Assembly (NCBI RefSeq): GCF_008831285.2
Contig: NC_045148.1
Coordinates: 23,192,283-23,256,282 of the forward strand
Source of the DNA: Nymphaea colorata
Lineage: Eukaryota > Streptophyta > Magnoliopsida > Nymphaeales > Nymphaeaceae
Reading direction: 5' to 3'
DNA length: 64,000 nt
The notes beneath the pieces were generated by a model. That model saw only the letters and a list, made by a program, of their open reading frames with translations. It was not told where the DNA came from and ran no database searches. Position 1 is the first letter of the stretch. Each line of letters begins with the position of its first letter. The position numbers were made by a program, and so were the translations under genes. Of this stretch, positions 48,345-59,846 are shown piece after piece.

Positions 48345-48490
48345 AGCTCAACTGGATTAGTATGAGTCGTGGACATCATCAGCTTTGTCTCTTCATAATA
48401 GGGATGGCCAGCCTTAAGTTTGGCAAGGTCGATGGCATTCCCTCGTGGCACGAACAAGTTGTACTTCTAGTCAATGGTCAGATCACGCAA
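48345..48490 (-). other. exon-like fragment of unknown protein
   Basis: One minus frame reads KLRDLTID, a stop, then KYNLFVPRGNAIDLAKLKAG and HPYYEETKLMMSTTHTNPVE, ending at a TAA near 48315. The residue mix is protein-like, but I do not recognise the family. Probably a pseudo-exon. Confidence 0.25.
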
Positions 48491-48499
48491 CTTGGATGA

Positions 48500-48670
48500 G
48501 ATAAATAAAATTTTGGATTTGGAAAAAAAAATCATGCATCCAAACTTTTACATAATACAATGAGAAATCTGACAAATGTGAGAAAGAGGAAGTGTAGGTG
48601 ATGTAGATGTTTGTGGATTGGGAAATTTTCCGGATTTATTTAACACCAATCATGGACCTTGCCAGCTTGT
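48500..48670 (+). repeat. orphan copy of NLR upstream sequence
   Basis: The words 'acataataca.tgagaaatctgacaa.tg', 'gaaagaggaagtgta' and 'ttttccggatttatttaac' match the upstream region of the CC fragments at 41240-41345 and 61505-61610 and of the NLR at 54920-55045. No CC coding follows, so this is a solitary remnant. Confidence 0.6.
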
Positions 48671-49499
48671 AGAGCACAACCTTCCTCTTCCTTCTCTTTC
48701 CATTTTCGTAGGGTGAACAACAAGTTGATTTATTTGTAATTTAAAACATTTGTCTCACTTCTCTTTTTTTTTCACAATGACAACCTTGTTCGCAACTCAC
48801 TTATCCATTTTCCCCATGTTATTATGAATGAAAAAGCAAGTGATATGTGGAAAATATTATCTTGGAAGGCACCACGCTTCCAAATCAAAAGAAAACTAAA
48901 GTTAGATATGCATGATAAGTGGCTTTGTTTGTTTGAAAAATTTACCATTGTAGATTTGATTTTCATTGTGGAAATGTCAATGGCCTAAATTTAAATCAAT
49001 TAAAATTTGTGGGCCAATCTTTTTTTTTCTTTCTCTCTTTCTTTTCTACATGCAACACTAAAGTGACTGGACAAGTGGTTTTGAAGTCTTTCATGGTGAA
49101 GAATAAATATGGCAAGTCAAAATTTTCGAAAGTTTTTGCCATTGATCCACTTCTTTCTGTTCAACTATAAAAATAGGTGAGCATAGCCCATGTGAAAATT
49201 ATTGATTGATAACTAGACAGCCGGGAGTTTTTATGAGTACCTCATGTCAGAACAACATGACAATCAATAAGAGAAGAAGAACTAATAAGAAACTACACTG
49301 ACGTAGAAAATATATCTCTAGCAAGAAATTCTTGCTTGTGGGTAAGAACTGCCTCCACTGTAGCTTGCATGTGACTGTGTGATTTCATAAGATCATCTTG
49401 CTTGAGTGGTTGTTCTAGAATCCCCTATCCCCAATACTCATACCAAATTTTCACATTCTTACTGTTGCCCAAACACCGCTAGATTTTCCAAATTCATGA

Positions 49500-49745
49500 G
49501 AAATGAGCTTTTGAAACATCTAATTTGAGAAGAGGAGAGAGAGGGTCCCCTTGTCATCGACCTCTATGGCTACAAAAAGTGGTTCCCTCTCTTCTTAAAG
49601 GCAACAACAAAGAAAGCAGTAGAAACACAAGTCTTATTTTTCCTCACCCAATCCTCACAAAATCCCAAATAAGAAAGCCCAAAGTGCAGAAGACAATCTC
49701 ATTTTGTCATAAGCTTTTGAAACATCTAATTTGAGAAGAAAAAAT
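49500..49745 (-). pseudogene. LINE reverse-transcriptase fragment
   Basis: On minus, FLLKLDVSKAYDKM (about 49740-49700) is the conserved L1-type RT A-motif region. It is followed by degenerate codons and, in another frame, QGDPLS with adjacent Arg-Gly-like codons (about 49560-49530), matching the LRQGDPLSP landmark. The K-L-D-V-S-K-A coding segment appears a second time at 49505-49533. Heavily broken. Confidence 0.6.
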
Positions 49746-49749
49746 TGTT

Positions 49750-50720
49750 CTATAAGTCCACTTCAAGAGGAAGATGCATGGATGGTGAATAAATCTACTG
49801 GGGAGATTAGAAGTACAACTAGTTTAAAGATCACATTGTATAATGATATAAGTCAAGACTTTTATACCCATAATGATATAGAATTAAGAATCAATATCAT
49901 CTGTGGTCCGTCCTTACAAGCTTGTTTATGAGAAGAAATTAATCACCACCAGAGCCATATTGTTTGCATCCCAAAACTTCTTTTGGTTCGCCAGTGAGAA
50001 TATGTTTTGCAAACTATAAAAGGGGAACACCAGCCATTGGTATGATGCTTAGTTTTTCTGTGGCATTCTTCATTCTTGGTGCATTTCCTCAACTTAAATG
50101 CAATGTGGTGGATGGTAAAGCAAAACAAGATGTAAGAGTCAATCCTTAAAATAAGAAAATTGTTCATTAGGCATTGGAAAAGAAAGTTCGATAATTTTTG
50201 TTTGATAAAATGGTAAGAGATATGTTTTAGAAGAAATAATCTTAACTAATGAATCATTTGATTTGTAATAATCATTTAAAGTAAATAAAATTATGTCAAT
50301 TTTTGAAAGAAGAGTTTTGATAAAATTTTATAAAAATGGTTTAATGAAATGATCATTTGTAAAGTAAAGAAAGTTAATAGACATCTTTTGAAACACAAGT
50401 TAATCTCAAGTTTTAGCCTAACTCTATCATGTTTTGCTTTGGTTTCCTAAAGGAGTGGTTGTGGGTGTCGGTGATCTTACGTATGCATGGTGAATATGAA
50501 AGTTAAATAAAAAGAGAAAGAATTCTCTATGCTTGAAAGAAAATTAGATAAGTCATTCATACCACAATATGCATATTAAATAAAAAAAGGTTTTAAAAAT
50601 GAGTTGTATGTCATCCAAGTTTAGTCCGAATGATAAGGATCATGGGTATTGCACCTTAATATTGGCCTTGGTTCAGTTGAATGATTTTGGGCCAAGCAAA
50701 ATGGGAGCTTTTTTTGTTTA
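49750..50720. other. intergenic, nothing firmly recognised
   Basis: May hold more LINE remnant up to about 50150 on minus, but no conserved motif could be read. The rest is AT-rich. Confidence 0.4.
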
Positions 50721-50726
50721 ATATAT

Positions 50727-50728
50727 AA

Positions 50729-50774
<46 letters not shown>

Positions 50775-51433
50775 TAGAAGAGAGAATAAAAGGGAGAGAA
50801 GTCTAAAAGGAGGGGAGAAAAGGTGGGTGGGGGAGGAGGCAGGAACCAGTCAAGTTGACCTCATAATGGCACCCCTAATCTCAAAATCAATATCGTTCCT
50901 CAATACCATTAGGATAGCACCCTCCAAGAATCAAACTGAAGACATGGCTGTAACACGCTGCCTAACCCAACCATTGTCCTACCCATCATTTGTTTAAAAG
51001 GGGTGGAGAGAGAGAGAAAGAGAGGGGGGGTTTAAAAAAGAAAAAAGAAAAAAGAGAGATTAAAAGAGAGGTAAAAGAAAGAGAGAGAAAGAAAGATTTT
51101 TAAAAAAGGAGAGAGAGAATTGAAGAGATAGAGAAAAAGATAAATTTTAGGGAGAGATCTAAAAAGAGAGAAATCACCGAGAGAGAGGGAGAAAAATAGG
51201 AGAGAGAAATAGAAAAATCCAAGAGAGAAAGATTAAAGAAAGAAAAAAGAAAAAAGACAGATTAAAAGAGAGGTAAAATAAAGAGAGAGGAAGAAAGAGA
51301 TTTTAAAAAAGGGAGAGAGATAACTGAAGAGAGAGGGAGAGAGAGAAAAGAGAAATTTTAGAGAGAGAGATCTAAAAAGAGAGAGAAATCAGAGAGAGAG
51401 AGAAAGAGAAATAAGAGAGAGAAATAGAAAGTG
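50727..51433 (+). repeat. GA-rich purine tract with 202-bp tandem duplication
   Basis: A (GA)n run at 50730-50772 is followed, after a less biased stretch, by about 430 bp almost free of pyrimidines on plus (51000-51433). Inside it 'taaaagagaggtaaaa' occurs at 51061 and 51263, and the surrounding order of words repeats, giving two imperfect units of about 202 bp. Confidence 0.85.
50840..50985 (-). mobile_element. possible SINE (minus strand)
   Basis: Between GA-rich tracts, minus reads 'ggttgggttaggcagcg' (weak A-box) and 'cagtttgattcttgg' (B-box-like GTTTGATTC, the same word as in the 10.2 kb SINE). No target duplications are seen. Weak call. Confidence 0.25.
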
Positions 51434-52209
51434 TGTTTTTAAATTCTCTTTCCTGGATGGAAACTAGGATTAACTAGTTTGGAAAATAATTTAAATATTG
51501 TAACAACTTCATTACATTTGTTGTAGGTCAGAGATAAACTAAAGTTCATAAAGAAAGTGTCTAAGCAAAGTCTCCAAAGCCTTTAATTTCAAGAGTTTGA
51601 AATGCTTTTGAAACTATCACAAAAATCTTTGTATGCATGTGTAAATTGAAATGAAGACATCCTATCTAATCTTGGCAATTATGAGAAGACGCCCCTCCCA
51701 TCATTAGGTATAAGATGAAGCCTAGATAATGAGGATGAATCGTCTACTCTAGAGGAAGTAGATGAAGGAAGCTCCTCCCCTGATCCTGTTGTACTCAAAT
51801 CCCGTCGAAGGAGCATTTCTGAGGGAAGACTCTTTCGGGATTGCTAATATAATGACAAATAAATGGTTTATCAAGAGAAGAAGGATTCAAAGGTCGCTAA
51901 AGTAGTGGTCTAAAACTAATAGTAAGGTATGTATTAATCTTGAACCTAACTAGATAAAAGGTACCGATCTTGAATCTGACTTCCTCCCTTGATAATGAAT
52001 GAGCATGTAAGCTTTTGTTGGCCACACTGGAATAAAAGTCTTACAATAAAACAGAAGGTTTATGGATTTTTGATGAAAAATAAAGCTACGTGATAGCTTC
52101 AGTAGGATTTTTGGCCGATCTTTCTTGACGTGGTTAAGTACCAAAGACTCTAAACAATCTGTTAATGAGAAAAAGAAAAAAATAAACTGCAGTGACACAT
52201 GAATGTTAA

Positions 52210-52600
52210 AGGATTGGATTCAAATAAAATCTCATCTTACCATATCAAATTTATCGGATATTCATAATTCCAATTTGAATTTGGATTTAAATACGAAGGA
52301 AGAAAAATCCATGCCGTATCCACATTCAAATTTTATTTAAATTCACAATTCAAATTTGATTTAGATTTACATCCACACCTGAATCCAACTTTTAAATACA
52401 AGAGCCAAAACCACATTACGATATGTTAAGAATGTGCAGATATTCAAAACGTATAAATTGGGTATATGATAATTCATTTGAAGTTGAATTCCAAAAGAAA
52501 CCTGAATCGGAATATGATGGGATATTTAGTTAACACTGAACCCGAATTCGAATTCAATCAAAAGTCATTTCTTAAATATAAATCCCATTCAATCTTTTTA
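52210..52600 (+). repeat. dispersed 'GGATxxGGAT' repeat, degenerate member
   Basis: Repeated 'aatttgaatttggattt', 'atccacattcaaa' and 'cccgaattcgaattc' words give the family texture. No coding. Confidence 0.5.
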
Positions 52601-53204
52601 ATTAAAGTGTTACTTTTTTCTTTTTTCATATCAACTAACTTTTTCAGAGTAATGAATGTGCATTCAAATTCATTACTTCAAAATAGGTGTAAATGCATAC
52701 ATGAGGTTGCTTCTAGAGAATTCTTACTACAACAAAAATACAAAAAATCAATAATTTGTTATTACAGTTTTAACAAATTGTTATACGAATGATTATGTTA
52801 TGATTTGAAGACAAATAAACTCATATCAGATGTTGCACCAATCCAGATAGATGAATTCTCCTTAACAAATACTGTCCCCGTTAACACGAAGCTAGGCAGA
52901 GATATATAGTGGAGAATGATCAGGCCAACCTCCAAATAACTGAATCATCCAACCACCACCTTTGACATTTCATAATGAAAAAATAAATGCGAAAGATCAA
53001 AACTGATGTGGCAGAACTTGGCAATGGTAAAAGAAACAAAAATATTTGTTGACAAGTTTCTGAATGCTCCAGCTTCTGACACATGCATTGCATTGGGCAA
53101 TCACGTCCCCTACCTCAAAAAAAAAAGAAAAAAAGAACTAAAAACAGAAAGTTGGGTTGGGGGGAGGAGGAGGTGGAGTCATTGCCACCCTTGAGGGAGT
53201 CGAG

Positions 53205-53566
53205 CATAGGCATGGGCCTGCATGATCAGACCCGGCCGGGCCCTGTAACTTTGCTGACTGGGTATCGGACAGTATATGCGGCCTGTCGCGGGCCCAGTAA
53301 GCCCAACAATTTTTTTATTTTTAAATTTTAAATTCATTTTTAAGTCTGTTTCCTTTGTAAAGGTTTCAAACTTTCAAAAATTGAAAGTTTTAGTCTTCGT
53401 TTTCTTCCTTCACCGTCGGCATCTCCCCAGGCTGCATCGCCATCATCGTACCTCCCAGCTCGCGCGGCCGTGCCTACCATGCCATCACCAATTCGTTGCA
53501 ATCCAAACCATTTGTCGCTGCCCTACTACTGCTCGGCTTGAGGAATCATCGATTCCATTGTCACCA

Positions 53567-53606
<40 letters not shown>

Positions 53607-53990
53607 CTCTCTGTGTCTGTGTGTGTGTGTGGATGGTTGTTCTCCATTGGAATGAATCCGATGTGAATGATTGTTCTCCGTTTGGCTGAATCAGGTGACA
53701 TTCATAAGATGGGGAAGGCAGGGCGGTGGTTGAAGAGCATGTTGTGTTTGGCCGGTCCAATCGGAGTGTGAAGCAGTGGAGGAAAGGTGCAGGAGGAAGT
53801 GGCAGTCTGGCAGAAGCGATGCCACGGAGGCTGCAAAAAATGGGCCAGGCCTCAAGCATTCTTATAATGGCCCGGTACCGGGTCTGGCCTGACCCGTTAA
53901 TAGTTGGGCCGGGTAGCGGGCTGGCCGGGTCCAAGCCCAGGTAGTTAACCGCACAAAATTGTCGGGTCGGGCTGGCATAGCCCAATGCCG
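53205..53990. mobile_element. GC-rich element with inverted ends
   Basis: The left end reads 'ggcatgggcctgcatgatcagacccgg' and the right end, in reverse complement, 'ggcattgggctatgccagcccgaccc', which align imperfectly as terminal inverted repeats of a 780-bp element. The interior includes a C/T-rich (CT)n(GT)n tract at 53570-53630 and GC-rich words. The 173-codon minus frame across it is probably composition-driven. Confidence 0.4.
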
Positions 53991-54076
53991 AGGCCTGGTC
54001 CAGCATGCATCTAGTGTTTCTCTTTTTATTTAAAAAGCAAGAATGTGGGCCCTAGGTGGATGGCTGGGTCTTTGTG

Positions 54077-54078
54077 CA

Positions 54079-54107
<29 letters not shown>
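54077..54107. repeat. (AT)n microsatellite; (GT)n(CT)n at 54751-54783
   Basis: Short pure dinucleotide tracts in an AT-rich intergenic stretch. Near 54548-54565 the word TAGCCAAGTGG looks like an A-box, but no convincing B-box or tRNA fold was found. Confidence 0.8.
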
Positions 54108-54109
<2 letters not shown>

Positions 54110-54879
54110 CTAATAATAGTTGACAAAAGTGCCTTATTTCTTTTTTATCTATGTTGTTCTCCCAACCACCGTCATGAAAATGATCAATTTCTATTCTGCT
54201 GGAGGCCGCAAAACCAGTTTTCTGTGCAATCTAAACTTATAGACATGATTTTAAATTTGGTAAGAAACAAACACACAAACACACACCCACACAGATATAT
54301 ATATATATGTATATATATTAAGTTAATCATATTTTGGATGTTAATAATGTTTTTAATAATCTAAAAATGAATGGCTCTTTTAACATCAAAATTTTGAACA
54401 TTGTAGAAAAGAACAATTTTTTCATGAAAATAACTTGAACCGAAACATGATTTTTATAAATTTGGTATTAATTATATACATATTAAGAGGTTCACATTTT
54501 ATTTAAAATATCTTTTAATATAAATTTGAGAGGTATGGCTTTATCCCTTAGCCAAGTGGTATCGGGTGTGTGTGTATTAATGACATTAGGGATGGGGTAC
54601 AAAGGCTTCAGACTTACGATCTCAACTATTAACTACGAAAATACTCTTAAGATAATATCTAAAAGGTTTGATTGTTATAGAAAAAAAATGTTTTTAACAT
54701 TGCACTTAGATGTATATAATTGTCCACTTGGTTCAACCATCATCTTTTGGTGTGTGTGTGTGTCTCTCTCTCTCTCTCTCTCATATTACTTTATGCGAAT
54801 CTCAACATTATGAGAAAGGTTAAGATATTGCTGTCGGATTTAATATGTATTTTTGCAACCGAGTCCAATATCTACTTTA

Positions 54880-55548
54880 TGCTAAATAAATTTGGATTGC
54901 AGATCATATATGTAAAATATTTTTACATAATAAAATCAATGAAATAAAAGATTAACAAGAAATCTGACAAGTCCGAAAGGGGGAACTCTAGTGGATGTAG
55001 AAGGCTTGGCTTTGGGGATTTTTCTACCAGATTTATTTAGGAGCAAGTAAATTAAGAAATTGAATTTCTTCTTTAACACAACCTATAAAAAATGTGCTGA
55101 TGAGTATTTTTCTCATGTATTCTAGTATTATAACAGATCACGCCACGATTGATGGGAATTAAAGTTAATGTCAATAAAGAAAATATAATGAATTGGAGAG
55201 AGAAAAGAAGCAGCAATATGAACGTAGTAGTTTGGAAGAGAAGAAGAATACAGTGTAAGGAATTGACGAAACAGCGTGAAAGGACTGAAGCCAATGAGCA
55301 ACAACTGACGAAATTGAGGGCGGAATATCTTGAGCCGTCAAGGGCCGAATTTCTTCCGTAACTTGATTACCTCAGCGCTCTACCACTCACAAGAGGATAA
55401 TGTGGTGGTGGTGGTGATGAAATGGACCCACCTGCTCAATTTGAATTTTATGTGCAGTTTTTTGCCTATTTTCTTTGCATCCTTCTGAAATTGCTTCTCT
55501 TCCTCTGCCCTTCAATCTACCGAGAAACTGGGAGTGGGGTTGCAGGAG
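54880..55548 (+). promoter_or_regulatory. upstream region of the NLR, shared with CC fragments
   Basis: The stretch 54920-55050 ('acaagaaatctgacaag', 'tttttctaccagatttattta') matches the flanks of the CC fragments in blocks A and B, and 55496-55530 ('ttcctctgcccttcaatctaccgagaaa') matches 41640-41670. It marks a common promoter family for the three NLR copies. Confidence 0.5.
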
Positions 55549-58500
55549 ATGGGGGCAGTAATAGATGCTCCTGTGCAAACAGCCATTTCTACTGCAACCA
55601 ATTTGTTGAAAGAGACGAAAGACTACATCTTGAATGCCAAAGACAATCTGAAATAGCTCCAAAGGATCCTGAAAAATCTTCCAAAAGGCCATCAAAGATG
55701 CTGATCGAGTCCTTTTTCAGCAAGGAGTGTGACAAAGAACTAGAGTTTGAGCTCAAGGATGTTCTTTATGATGCCGAGGACATCAACGAAGGATATCAAA
55801 GGAAAATTGAGGCCAGCAAGAGGGATCAGGTACGGAAGCGGTTTTGACCACAGCTCTCTCTTCCTATTATGAAGATGTTTCTTTTCGTTCCCAACTTGGT
55901 AACAAAATCAAGAAAATCAATGAAAGGCATGATAAAATAAAGAAAGATTGGGACATGGTGGATAGGCTCAAAACAACACCAAAAGGGGCGGGTAAGGACC
56001 CTGTTCAAGGTGAACATGTCAACCCCAAAGAGGCAACCCATCAAATAGGCATACAACTGCCCATTGGCAGGGAGAATGATAAAAAGGTATTAGTAGAAGT
56101 GCTCTCGTCGAATGACTTTTGTAGTAAGACTGAGAAGGGTGTTGCTTATATTATCTCCATTGTTGGAAAGGGAGGGATCGGTAAAATGACTCTTGCAAAC
56201 ATGGTATTTAATGAAGTTGAACAACAGTTTGTGGAACGCAGGTGGTGGGTTTGTGTTTTGGAAAGGCCAAACCATAAGGATTTGGTGCGGCAGATACTAA
56301 GGGAACTGTGCAAGAGTTCTGGAGAAAACATTGATTGTTCCTTGACTGACTTATGCACATAATTACTGAACGAGCTCTCAAAGGAAAAAATTTTGTTAGT
56401 CCTAGATGCTCTATGGGAAGTAAAATGGTGGGAGGAAGAGATACAGGGAACATTGATGGTGGGTGCAATCGGGAGCAAAATTTTGATTACTAGTATAATG
56501 AAATATGTGTCGGAGGGGATGGGTGCTTTTTATATGCATGAATTGCTAGAATTTAGTTTCCACCAAAGTCGGGACTAGTTTCTGAAGGAGGTTTTAAGAG
56601 AAGGCCGAACAGAGGAAGATTCGGTGATGCATAAGATCAAATTTGTTGGAGAGGGAATAGTAAAGAAGTGTGGTGACCAAGAAAATGAGTAGGGAGGACT
56701 GGAAGTCCGTCGTGGATAGTAAGATATGGGAATGGAAGACTCCTGCAGCCTCATCATCGTCCACTGAAATAGGTGGCGATATTCTTCCTGGTCTCATGCT
56801 GAGCTACGAGGACTTGCCATATTATTTGAAGAGTTGTTTTGTGTATTGCTGCATTTATCCAAAGGATTATGAGATTAAAATTGGCTCATTAATCATGCAA
56901 TGGGTGGCACACCGATTGATTGAGGTTGGCATAGATGTTGAAGCGACAACAAACCAATACATTGAAGATTTGATAAGGTGGTGTTTGATTGAAGAAATCG
57001 ATTTGAAGAGCATCAAATTTCATGACATTTTGCATGACCTTGCCTTATATATAGGTGCAAGGGAATATGGCCATGCCTCTACTACTGAGCACACCCGCCA
57101 TCTGTCATTACATGGTGTACACGATGCAGAGGCACACAAGCATAATATCTTGGAAACAGCAAATAAGGTGTGCACATTGTTTGCTGATTCCAATTCTTAC
57201 TTGCAGGTTTATATTGAACACTTGACCAATTTCAAGTGGTTGAGGGTGTTGTCATTGAGGGGATGCGAAATGGATGAGCTGCCAAAGTCCATTGAATACC
57301 TTTCATTTGTAAAATATCTCGATCAAAGCAAATCTAAAGTGAGACGGTGGCCTAGTTCAATCTGCAGACTCTATAACTTGCAAACATTGGATTTAAATTA
57401 TAGTAAAATTGAAGAGTTGCCCAAGGAAATGGGTGAACTCTGCAACTTGAGGTATCTTGGGCTGAAATGGACCTGGGAATTGAAATTTATAGCGGAAGGC
57501 TTGGGGAAGCTTACTAATTTGCGGACCTTGCATAGATTTGTGGCATGCGATGACAAAGGGGACACAAAGGGATGCGATATTATGGAACTAAAAGACTTGA
57601 ACAAACTACAGGAGGAATTGTCAATACAAGGGTTGGGGGGGAACTAGAAAACCAATTGTCTGTGCAAGAATTGCACAATTGCTTAAGGAGAAGCATGGCA
57701 TAATTAGTTTGCAATTCTACTTTGGAATTACTGGAGGTGTTTCTGAACATAGTAATGACGAACAGAGTGGTGCGTTGGAGGCATTGGAACCTCCACTTGG
57801 GCTGGAGTGCTTTGAGATAGGTGATTATAAAGGAAAGATGCCAGTTTGGCATTTGAATACTAAGTATACCAAGCTACATTCACTAAAGCTGGAAAGATGC
57901 CACTTATGGGAAAAACTAATAAGCATTACCTCGTTAAAAGTACTAAATGACATGAATTGCCCAGCACTCTGTGAAATAGCTAGCACGCCTGCCTTGGAGT
58001 CGTTGATGGTGGAGGAATGCTGCAGCCTAGAGCGATTACCTCATCACATGCCTGCTCTCAAGTGGTTGGATGTGCCACTTTGTGACAGTCTAGAGCAATT
58101 GCCTCATCACATGCCTGCTCTCAAGTCGCTGATGGTGTGGGCATGTGATATCCTAAAGGCTCTTGTTAACATGCCAGCTTGGAGTCATTGGATGTGAGTT
58201 ATTGTGACAGCCTAGAGCATTTTACATGACATGCTTGCTCTCAAGTCATTGATGGTGTGGAGATGTGATAGGCTGAAGACTCTAGCTGGCCTGCCTTGGA
58301 GTCGTTGGAAGTATAATTTTGTGATAGCCTAGAGAAACTACCTCATCAAATGCCTGCTCTCAAGTCGTTGAAGGTGTATGGACCTAATAGCTTGAAGGCA
58401 CTTGTAAATGTTCCCATACTTGAGGAGTTGATGGTGGAAGGTTTGCTAAACTGGGAAGGGTGACCAGCAGATAGATTAGGGGAAACAACATTGACTTATA

Positions 58501-59095
58501 TGCCAAGGTTAAGAGAGGCAAATTTTGTGAATTGTCCAAGGATGCAGACAAAAGGCTTGCTTGATGCTCTATTGGAGCTGGCGGGGCATGACGGTCAAGT
58601 GACTCAGCTCCAAAGTCTGTCACTGTGTTGCTGCCTAAGTGCAAGATTGGGATGGAAATTCCTTGAGCAACTGCCTAACCTCATTGAGCTATGGTTGGAT
58701 CCAGACTCAGCAGTACTACTGCCATCGCCATTGCCATCGGAGGTATCAACATTTCTACCCTCCCTCAAGTCTCTGTCTTTGAGCGACACAAATCTTGATG
58801 AGGTCAAATTGGGAAGGGTGCCTCAATGCTTGTGGGGTCTCTCCCAACTGGAGACATTGTTCCTAAACTATTTCTATGAGGACATCAGCTTGGGAGGCCA
58901 CTGGCAATGCCTCACAAAACTGAGATACCTAAAGCTTCAATACTTCCCCAATCTGAAGTCTCTGGTGGACATTACTACCCACTAAAATGAAAATGATGCA
59001 GTAGCAACAACATGTCCCATGGATGCAAACAAACAGATCGTCTGCCTCTCAAAACTTGAAAAGTTGGTAATTTACTTTTGTCCAGCACTCCATCT
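55549..59095 (+). pseudogene. CC-NBS-LRR disease-resistance gene, decayed
   Basis: Family role: cytosolic immune receptor acting as an ATP-dependent switch. The start at 55549 reads MGAVIDAPVQTAISTATNLL and ends in TAG at 55654; the coiled coil goes on in another frame to LKDVLYDAEDI (about 55790). NB-ARC: P-loop GKGGIGKMT (Thr to Met at the usual GKTT), kinase-2 LLVLDAL (second Asp replaced by Ala), RNBS-B-like GSKILITS, stops at 56360 and 56576, and loss of the GLPL region near 56665. The winged-helix part LSYEDLPYYLKSCFVYC, then CIYPKDY and an MHD-like FHD (about 57020), follow from 56670. LRRs run from about 57200, with frame breaks at 57645 and 58195, a tandem array of LPHHMPALKSL-type units (57960-58430) and a final LRR block to 58985. 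Frames switch at least five times, so no full protein can be made. Confidence 0.9.
57960..58430 (+). repeat. LRR tandem array at DNA level
   Basis: The words 'tagagcgattacctcatcac', 'tagagcaattgcctcatcac', 'tagagcattttacatgacatg' and 'tagagaaactacctcatc' occur at 58028, 58091, 58213 and 58330. They alternate with 'ctaaaggctcttgttaac'-type units near 58152 and 58272, a spacing close to 60-63 bp (20-21 codons). Later units have lost the frame. Confidence 0.8.
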
Positions 59096-59499
59096 TGGGG
59101 AAAGGTTATCCATCCTAGGCTAAAGTGGTTGAGGTGCTGTTATATCATGTTACGGAACCTTTTCTGTTTTGTAGGCTGAAGCCATCAGTATTTACATATG
59201 TCCTGCACTTGATCTGCCGCAGGAGTTAAGATGCCATCTTGGAGGAAAGGTAACAATTATCCCATATGTTCTTGTGTTCAAAATTGTTGACAGATTGTAA
59301 TTTTTTGGTCAAGTATGAATCTTGTGCATTTCGTCTGCTCTTTTTTTCTCTCCCTTGTTTGATTTAGGTCTTGTACGTTTTTTATGTCATGTTTTCCATC
59401 TGCAAAAGTCAAGTGAATCTGTAAAAATCAATAGATTGCAACTGCTTTCAGCAAACATGACAGAAGCCAATAGGACTTGGTCATGTTGGTGTGGTTTCA

Positions 59500-59740
59500 C
59501 TGAGAACATCAGCTTGGGAGACCACTGGAAATGCCTCCCGAAACTGAGAAAGCCAGTTCTTTTTTACTTCCCCAATCTGAAGTCTTCTGTTGGGCTCAAA
59601 TAGTATTACTCCTCAACCAAATGATGCAGCAGCAACCACATTTCTCACAGATAAACAGGAACAGATCGCCTTCTTCTAGAAGCTTCAATGGTTGAGAAGC
59701 TAAGAGACCATCTTGGAGAAAGGTTTATAATTACTGAAAT
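59500..59740 (+). repeat. duplicated 3' end of the NLR
   Basis: 59505-59603 (ENISLGDHWKCLPKLRK, then FPNLKS) repeats 58882-58975 (EDISLGGHWQCLTKLR, then FPNLKS). The following 'atgatgcag.agcaac' and 'agaccatcttggag.aaagg' words repeat 58990-59250. A partial tandem duplication of the gene's last exon and 3' flank. Confidence 0.8.
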
Positions 59741-59846
59741 GTTTAATGCCATGTTTTCCATTTTCTATTTCACCCACCACACATTTGGTCTATTAGTTCT
59801 TAGCCAATCCAACCTCCATTTAATTTTTATGCATCCACATAATATA

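Noticed and set aside
53485-54006. 173-codon minus frame
   Set aside because: It runs through a (CT)n/(GT)n microsatellite and GC-rich repeat ends; the Arg-Glu run is the microsatellite in translation.
54548-54620. tRNA-like A-box word TAGCCAAGTGG
   Set aside because: No matching B-box at the proper distance and no cloverleaf could be drawn.
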